Source of the DNA: Streptomyces sp. NBC_01431
GTDB taxonomy: Bacteria; Actinomycetota; Actinomycetes; Streptomycetales; Streptomycetaceae
DNA length: 64,000 bases
Direction: 5' to 3'
Assembly: GCF_036231355.1 (NCBI RefSeq)
Contig: NZ_CP109497.1
Coordinates: 372,001-436,000 of the forward strand
Under the pieces are notes generated by a model that saw only the letters and a program-made list of their open reading frames with translations, searched no databases and was not told the origin of the DNA. The position numbers and the translations under genes are program-made. Of this stretch, positions 59,200 through 64,000 are shown piece by piece. Within the stretch, counting starts at the first letter, position 1. Each line of letters begins with the position of its first letter.

Positions 59200-59218
59200 G
59201 GGGGACTGTCAGTCCCCC
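59200..59218. promoter_or_regulatory. Perfect 19-base palindrome upstream of the second XRE gene
   Basis: GGGGGACTG and CAGTCCCCC flank a single central T from 59200 to 59218, followed by TTT. It is 44 bases before the start of the XRE regulator and about 140 bases from the divergent SDR start. It may be an operator or an attenuator hairpin. Confidence 0.6.
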
Positions 59219-59262
59219 TTTCGCGGGCCGTCGGGGCGATCTTGGGCCCTATCGTGAACGGC

Positions 59263-60135
59263 ATGGACCGCAACACAGCTCTCGGTGAGTTCCTCCGCTC
59301 TCGGCGGGCACGGATCACCCCGCGCCAGGCGGGCCTGTCCGACAGCGGCGGCTCCCGGCGAGTGCCAGGACTGCGCCGCGAAGAGATCGCGCAATTGGCG
59401 GGCGTGAGCGTCGACTACTACGTACGCCTGGAACGCGGACGCCGACTGAACGTCTCCGAGACCGTCCTCGACGCCATCTCCCGCGCGCTACGCCTCGATC
59501 CCGTCGAACGCGCCCATCTGTTCCAACTCGCCAAGCCCGTCGCAGGTAGGCCCCGCCGCACGGCGACGCGTCCGCAGCCGGTCCGCCCGGGGCTGCGCAA
59601 CCTGCTCCGCACCCTGGAGCACACCCCCGCCCTTGTGCTGGGGCGGCGACTGGACGTACTCGCGTCCAACCAGATGGCACGTGCGCTGCTCACCGACTTC
59701 GACGCGCTGCCGCACCGTGAGCGGAACCTGGTGCGGTTCATGTTCTGCGACGAGACCGCCCGCTCGCTGTACGCCCACTGGGACACCCACGCCCAGGACA
59801 TTGTCGCCTCGCTCCGGCGAGACGCCGGACGCCATCCCCACGACCCACTGCTGGCCGAACTCGTCGGCGAACTCTCAATCAGGGATGAGGACTTCCGCCA
59901 CTGGTGGGCCGACCAGAACGTGCATCGGCACACGCATGGCAGCAAACACTTCCGCCACCCGATCGTCGGCCCACTCACCCTCAATTACGAGTCCCTCACC
60001 CTGCCCGCCGACCCGGACCAGCGGCTGAGTGTCTACACCGCCGAGGCAGGCTCCAGTTCCGAAGAGGCGCTTGGGCTACTGGCCGCGTGGGTACGGCAGC
60101 CCGAGACCTCGCACGGGCAGCACGCAGATCATTAG
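59263..60135 (+). CDS. XRE regulator with an MmyB-like ligand domain (second SDR-XRE module)
   Basis: A 290-residue regulator of the same type as the one at 45626. The helix-turn-helix covers ALGEFLRSRRARITPRQAGL, VPGLRREEIAQLAGVSVDYY and VRLERGRRLNVSETVLDAIS. The MmyB-like domain has LRNLLRTLEHTPALVLGRRL, DVLASNQMARALLTDFDALP, NLVRFMFCDETARSLYAHWD, LAELVGELSIRDEDFRHWWA and FRHPIVGPLTLNYESLTLPA. ATG 59263 (or GTG 59254 in frame) was taken as start. It is divergent from an SDR it probably represses, with a perfect palindrome in between. The stop lies inside an 18-base tandem repeat (60130-60165). Confidence 0.9.
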   Translation: MDRNTALGEFLRSRRARITPRQAGLSDSGGSRRVPGLRREEIAQLAGVSVDYYVRLERGRRLNVSETVLDAISRALRLDPVERAHLFQLAKPVAGRPRRTATRPQPVRPGLRNLLRTLEHTPALVLGRRLDVLASNQMARALLTDFDALPHRERNLVRFMFCDETARSLYAHWDTHAQDIVASLRRDAGRHPHDPLLAELVGELSIRDEDFRHWWADQNVHRHTHGSKHFRHPIVGPLTLNYESLTLPADPDQRLSVYTAEAGSSSEEALGLLAAWVRQPETSHGQHADH

Positions 60136-60165
60136 ACGCCCGCCGGTCATTAGACGCCCGCCGGT
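60130..60165. repeat. 18-base perfect tandem repeat across the XRE stop codon
   Basis: CATTAGACGCCCGCCGGT occurs twice, at 60130-60147 and 60148-60165. The first copy contains the stop codon of the XRE gene (TAG at 60133). Confidence 0.9.
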
Positions 60166-60309
60166 CCGCGAGGAGCGGTCGGCCATAGTGGCTGCGCGTC
60201 CGATGAGCCGGGATGCGCGTTATGGAACACCGGCAGACCCTGCGCCACACTGCCGGAGTCCCGCAAGCTCGTCGAGGGGGAAGAACCGGGATTGAGAGGA
60301 ATGCGACGT

Positions 60310-61170
60310 GCCCATTCGCGCCGCGCAGCAACTCTCGCGACCTGGCGCCTCCTCCGACGCAGCCGAGGCAACGACATCACGCATACCCAGCTCACCGTGG
60401 TCCGCCGGTATCTGCGGGCAGCCGTCCATCTCCGGAACCGGCTCGACGGGACCAGCCTCTGACTCTCCGACCTGCCGTCAGGCCGACGTTGAACGCTGGA
60501 TGTTCAGCGACGCTGTCCGTCACCGTCGAGAGCCCAGGCCACTTCGTGGGCTGGACTCTCGCCCGGAAGATCGCCCACGGTCTCAGCTTCCCGGCTGTCA
60601 GATGGAACGGTTCCTCCCAGGCGATGGACGTCGAAGCCCGATGGGCCCGCCCGCCGTCTGCTGCACGACGACGCTCTCAAGTCCGAAGGCCGGCCCGCTG
60701 TTGCTTCGCTATGCCCGATGGCCCGCGGTGAACTCCCGGCTCACCGTCGACCACATCGAGGAGACCGACCGTGCAGTCCCTCTCGCTTCGGCGAGTCCCG
60801 GTCGAGCTGCCCGGCCCCGTCGCCGAACTGGCCCTCCGTCAGGTTGCGGTCCGCCGCAGCCATGCCGCTCTCGCCCGGACAGAATTACCCTGGCGATTCC
60901 CCGGCGACCAGCCTGGCCGCCCGATGACCGTCCGGGCATGGGCGAACGTCTCCGTAAACTCGGCATCCGGCTTGCCGACCGAGACCCGCTCAACTGCCCT
61001 GTTCCAGCTCGCCACCGAGCTGCCACCACGGTCCTCGCACGCGCTCCCGGCACCGGCATCACCGTTGCCGTCAAATGGCAACGGGCCGCCGCAGGAGACT
61101 GGGACGCCTATGCAGCCGAAGTCAGCCGCCGCACTTCACTGCAACCTCCGATCCAGGAACCTGGAGTACC
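60310..61170 (+). pseudogene. Integrase-like protein, multiply frameshifted
   Basis: Pieces in several frames join into a known kind of Streptomyces integrase-like protein: TATWRLLRRSRG-like start (ATLATWRLLRRSRGNDI), LTVVRRYLRAAVHLRNRLDG, ADVERWMFSDAVRHRRE, LARKIAHGLSFPAVRWNGSS, LRRVPVELPGPVAELALRQV, MGERLRKLGIRLADRDP and GITVAVKWQRAAAGDWDAY with AAEVSRRTS. At least five frameshifts separate them, so nothing functional remains. A small piece of the same family is at about 14313-14363. The last part ends just before the SDR gene at 61174. Confidence 0.6.
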
Positions 61171-61173
61171 GAC

Positions 61174-61902
61174 ATGAGATTCAACGATCACCGCGTGGTC
61201 ATCACCGCTGCCGGCCGCGATTTCGGACGCACTCTGGCCATCCGTCTCGCGGACCTAGGCGCCGAGGTCTTCCTCTCCGCGCGCACGCACGCCGCCGCTG
61301 AACGGGTCCGGGACGAGATTCGCAGCCGAGGGCACCAGCAGGTCCACGCCTTCACCTGCGATCTGACGGACCCGGCCTCGATCCGCGACTTCGCTGCCGA
61401 CGTCGGCCGGCACACCGACCGCATCGACATGCTGATCAACAACGGCTCCCGCTACCTCCAAGGGCCAGACCTCCAATCCGCCTCCGACGCCGACGTCATC
61501 GACACCATCGCCTCCGGCGCCACCGGCACTGTCTTGACCGTGAAGAACTTCCTCCCTCTCCTCCTCAACTCGGATAAACCAGATGTGGTGAACATGGTCT
61601 CCGCCTGCGGCACGGCCGGTCATCACCGCTCGGAAGCACACGATGCCTTCTACGCGGCCAAGAGCGCCCAGGCAGGGTTCGCCGAGATCCTCTCCAAGCG
61701 GCTGCGTCCCCAGGGGGTCCGGGTGATCTCCCTCTACCCGCCCGACTTCGACAACCCTGATCCGCTTTCCGAGGAATGGGAGAACACACCGCGCGAGGCC
61801 AAGAATGCGCTCACCGCGCAGTCGCTCGTGGAGTGCATCCTCTTCGCCGTTGCCCAGCCGCGCGACTGCTTCATCAAGTCGTTCCACTTCGAACAGGCCT
61901 GA
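61174..61902 (+). CDS. Short-chain dehydrogenase-like protein with an altered active site
   Basis: A 242-residue SDR-fold protein: DHRVVITAAGRDFGRTLAIR (G-x-x-x-G with the first glycine replaced), AEVFLSARTHAAAERVRDE, AFTCDLTDPASIRDFAADVG, IDMLINNGSRYLQGPDLQSA (N-N-G motif) and VVNMVSACGTAGHH. The Tyr-x-x-x-Lys site reads AFYAAKSAQAGFAEILSKRL, where Lys aligns but Phe stands at the tyrosine position, with Tyr one residue later. It may be inactive as a dehydrogenase or use the shifted tyrosine. GGAG eight bases before ATG 61174 supports translation. Unlike the other SDRs in the window it has no divergent regulator; an integrase remnant lies directly upstream. Confidence 0.75.
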   Translation: MRFNDHRVVITAAGRDFGRTLAIRLADLGAEVFLSARTHAAAERVRDEIRSRGHQQVHAFTCDLTDPASIRDFAADVGRHTDRIDMLINNGSRYLQGPDLQSASDADVIDTIASGATGTVLTVKNFLPLLLNSDKPDVVNMVSACGTAGHHRSEAHDAFYAAKSAQAGFAEILSKRLRPQGVRVISLYPPDFDNPDPLSEEWENTPREAKNALTAQSLVECILFAVAQPRDCFIKSFHFEQA

Positions 61903-62321
61903 CTGGCTCCTGGCACGTCCACGCGCGGCGACGAACACCGGGGTCCGGGGCGGCACATGGGCCCCGGACCGAGGGCATTCAGCCGGTTCCAATACCCGAG
62001 CACACCATCAGTCGGCGAAGTACGCCGCAGCGAGGCCATCGACCGGGTCACTGCCGCTGCGTCGGGCTATCCCGGCCGTGCGCGGGCATCCGATACTTCG
62101 AGGTACGACCGACTCAAGAACTGGCGCGCCCAGCGTCGCTAGGGTCCGATTCCGGGGTCCTGTGTTCCCGAAGCGGGGGTGCGGTTCGGACCTCTTGCGG
62201 TTCCAGATCGGTTCGTCTGCATGAGCAGTCGCGATGGACCAGCGCAACACCAACCTGGCCACTGCCCGGGAGATTTGGCCAAACATCACCCCGACCAGCG
62301 TCGCGTTGGTCCTTCGGGGGT
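61903..62321. other. Gap without a recognised gene
   Basis: Frames such as FQYPSTPSVGEVRRSEAIDR (plus strand) are open but match no family I know. The right end runs into the transposase remnant. Confidence 0.35.
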
Positions 62322-62440
62322 TCATGCGGCTTTGAGTGGGCTGCCGTCGTAGGTCCGGCGATAGGGCTTGGCGTCGTGTTCGACTAGGCCAGGACGAAGG
62401 TGGCACTCGACGATGTCGGCGAAGGGAACCCCGCACCGCA
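62322..62440 (-). pseudogene. IS630-type transposase 3' end, left copy
   Basis: The minus strand reads LVEHDAKPYRRTYDGSPLKA and a stop at 62322. It matches the end of the transposase at the right window edge (YDQHDAKPYRWTYGGSPLKA). The DNA at 62297-62380 is about 94% identical by eye (five mismatches in 84 bases, no gap) to 63763-63846, in the same orientation. Upstream of the shared part it decays fast, so only the last 40 codons are recognisable. Confidence 0.65.
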
Positions 62441-62553
62441 CGACATACTCCCGGCGGGTTACTCCGGTACCTCCCGGGGGCTACGAACGACACCAGAATG
62501 CTTACATCCATGGGCCGATTCGATACGGAGCCGCGGAATCTAGCGTCGATCCC

Positions 62554-63759
62554 ATGAAACGCAATCGCCGTATCAGCGCCGTCGCGGCGCTGGCGCTCGC
62601 CGCCCTCGTCACCGGAACCGGCGCCGGGTTCGCCGCCACGACCACACCGTCGGCCACACCGGTGGCCACGCACGCGTTCGACACCGCACCGGCCACGGCC
62701 CCCGCGCCCACGCCGTCCTTCCACGGCACGCTCCCCGCGCCGACCGGCCCCTACGCCGCCGGCGAGGACATCATCCACCTCACCGACGCGAGCCGTCCCG
62801 ACCCGTGGGTGCCGTCATCCGGCCCCCGCCAACTGACCGTCACGATGGTCTACCCGGCCGTCCCCGGGACCGGGACTCCGGCCCCCTACATGACCCTCGC
62901 CGAGGCAGCCGGACACATCCAGCAGGCGAAGATACCGGCGAGCTCCGGCATCACCCCACAGAACGTTTCCAGCGTCACCACTCACGCCTTCGACGGCGCT
63001 CGGCCGCAACACGGCAAGTATCCGCTGGTGCTCCTCTCACCCGGGTTCGGGGACCCGCGCATGGTGCTCACCTCGCTCGCGACCGACCTGGCCAGTCACG
63101 GCTACGTCGTCGCGCTCGTCGGCGACACCAACGGGGACAGCGGCGAGACGCTGGCGAACGGCCAGACGCCGCCGTGCGCGATCTGCGATGACCCGAACCT
63201 CGACATGGACACGGTCACCGCCAGCCGCGCGCTGGACGAGTCCTTCGTGATCGACCAGTTGACGCACGGCAATACCGCGTGGCGCCTGGCACACCTCATC
63301 GACAAGCACGAGATCGGCGTGGCCGGACACTCCATCGGCGGAGCGACGGCCGCCGCCACGATGATCGCCGACCCGCGAGTACGGGCCGGAGTGAACATGG
63401 ACGGCAAGTTCTACCCGGTCCCGATGCCAGGCCAGATCAACCGGCCGTTCCTCATGCTGGGCGAGACCGACACCCACTTGGCCGGCGGCTCCGACACCAC
63501 GTGGGAGCAGACCTGGGCCGCCCTCGGCGGCTACAAGAAGTGGCTGACGGTCACCGGCGCCAACCATCCCAGCTTCACTGACGTAGACCTGCTCGAGGAG
63601 CAGGCCGGGTTCCCGACGCCGCCCCTCGACCCCGAACGTGGAATCGTGATCACGCGTGAGTACGTGACAGCGTTCTTCGACCAGACGCTGAAGAACATCC
63701 ACAGTCCGCTGCTGGACGGCCCCTCGCCGAACAATCCGGAGGTACTTTTCCAGCCCTAG
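62554..63759 (+). CDS. Secreted alpha/beta hydrolase (PAF-acetylhydrolase/lipase-like)
   Basis: A 401-residue secreted hydrolase. The signal peptide MKRNRRISAVAALALAALVT ends near GFAA (residue 28), followed by an Ala/Thr/Pro linker. The catalytic domain includes RQLTVTMVYPAVPGTGTPAP, YPLVLLSPGFGDPRMVLTSL (oxyanion region), the nucleophile elbow IGVAGHSIGGATAAATMIAD (Ser in G-H-S-I-G-G), the acid near FLMLGETDTHLAGGSD and the histidine in TGANHPSFTDVDLL. The C-x-x-C in PPCAICDDPN could form a disulfide. Likely activity is hydrolysis of esters outside the cell, as in PAF-acetylhydrolase-like lipases. ATG 62554 fits the signal peptide. It is flanked by two copies of an IS630 transposase 3' end in the same orientation. 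Confidence 0.85.
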   Translation: MKRNRRISAVAALALAALVTGTGAGFAATTTPSATPVATHAFDTAPATAPAPTPSFHGTLPAPTGPYAAGEDIIHLTDASRPDPWVPSSGPRQLTVTMVYPAVPGTGTPAPYMTLAEAAGHIQQAKIPASSGITPQNVSSVTTHAFDGARPQHGKYPLVLLSPGFGDPRMVLTSLATDLASHGYVVALVGDTNGDSGETLANGQTPPCAICDDPNLDMDTVTASRALDESFVIDQLTHGNTAWRLAHLIDKHEIGVAGHSIGGATAAATMIADPRVRAGVNMDGKFYPVPMPGQINRPFLMLGETDTHLAGGSDTTWEQTWAALGGYKKWLTVTGANHPSFTDVDLLEEQAGFPTPPLDPERGIVITREYVTAFFDQTLKNIHSPLLDGPSPNNPEVLFQP

Positions 63760-63787
63760 TGCAGCGTCGCGTTGATCCTTCGGGCGT

Positions 63788-64000
63788 TCATGCGGCTTTG
63801 AGTGGGCTGCCGCCGTAGGTCCAGCGGTAGGGCTTGGCGTCGTGTTGGTCGTAGGCCAAGACGAAGGTGCCGATGGCCGCGGCCAGTTCGTCGCGGGAGG
63901 CGAACTGGACGTCCGGGCCTTTCTCGTACTCGGTCAGCGCCCGGTAGATGCTGTAGAGGCCGGAGGCTGGGGCTGTGCCCCTTGTGGCGGCCGGTGGGGA
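63788..64000 (-). CDS. IS630-family transposase, 5' part outside the window
   Basis: The minus strand from the right edge reads GLYSIYRALTEYEKGPDVQF, ASRDELAAAIGTFVLAYDQH and DAKPYRWTYGGSPLKAA, stopping at 63788. It is the intact-looking C-terminal end of an IS630-type transposase (TPase_IS630 helical end); the DDE core lies beyond the window. The last 84 bases of the element are repeated at 62297-62380. Confidence 0.7.
   Translation of the reverse strand, partial: SPPAATRGTAPASGLYSIYRALTEYEKGPDVQFASRDELAAAIGTFVLAYDQHDAKPYRWTYGGSPLKAA

Overview
The window is high-GC DNA with a codon pattern, small-secretome content and insertion-sequence types typical of Streptomyces or a close relative such as Kitasatospora. 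Signs include I36-type inhibitors, DUF4232 lipoproteins, peptidoglycan-binding mini-proteins, TerD, a P450 with a 3Fe-4S ferredoxin, and XRE regulators with an MmyB-like ligand domain. No rRNA, tRNA, CRISPR array or housekeeping cluster was seen. The many decayed transposases, integrases and recombinases suggest a chromosome arm or another accessory region rather than the core; this is inference.

Layout. 1-3.5 kb: a partial metallophosphoesterase, an orphan Imm53 immunity protein, two secreted peptidoglycan-binding mini-proteins lying between the two ends of a broken IS630 transposase, and a small secreted protein. 4-13 kb: DUF4232 lipoprotein, HxlR/epoxide-hydrolase-like pair, GNAT, secretory lipase, YceI, glutamate decarboxylase and an MscS channel. 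13-19 kb: a DinB-like protein, a dienelactone-hydrolase-like protein lacking its nucleophile, a YCII protein, and remnants of integrases, an ECF sigma factor and a serine recombinase. 19-22.3 kb: small secreted proteins, including a divergent pair of paralogues. 23-27.2 kb: a complete ferredoxin - ferredoxin reductase - cytochrome P450 operon and a membrane protein. 28-43 kb: secreted and anchored proteins, a second DUF4232 lipoprotein, a carbonic anhydrase-SulP transporter operon, a gene with an in-frame amber codon, a CPA-type antiporter, a frameshifted TerD gene, an ABC exporter and a two-component system.

44-62 kb is a run of compact modules in which a regulator is usually divergent from one or a few redox or detoxification enzymes: SDR|XRE, MarR|OYE-MDR-(HxlR)-hydrolase, VOC|WYL, XRE|methionine aminopeptidase, MerR, (SRPBCC, VOC)|AraC, SDR|XRE and a lone SDR. 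Several intergenic regions carry clear dyads that could be operators. 62.3-64 kb: a secreted alpha/beta hydrolase flanked by two same-orientation copies of an IS630 transposase 3' end.

No wholly new multi-gene system could be proved. The most interesting signals are the array of divergent regulator-enzyme modules with visible operators, the divergent secreted paralogues, the XRE-aminopeptidase pair, the hydrolase between two transposase ends, and several genes altered at one decisive position (amber codon, frameshift fusion, lost catalytic residue). Family assignments come from reading translations by eye; no database search was run.
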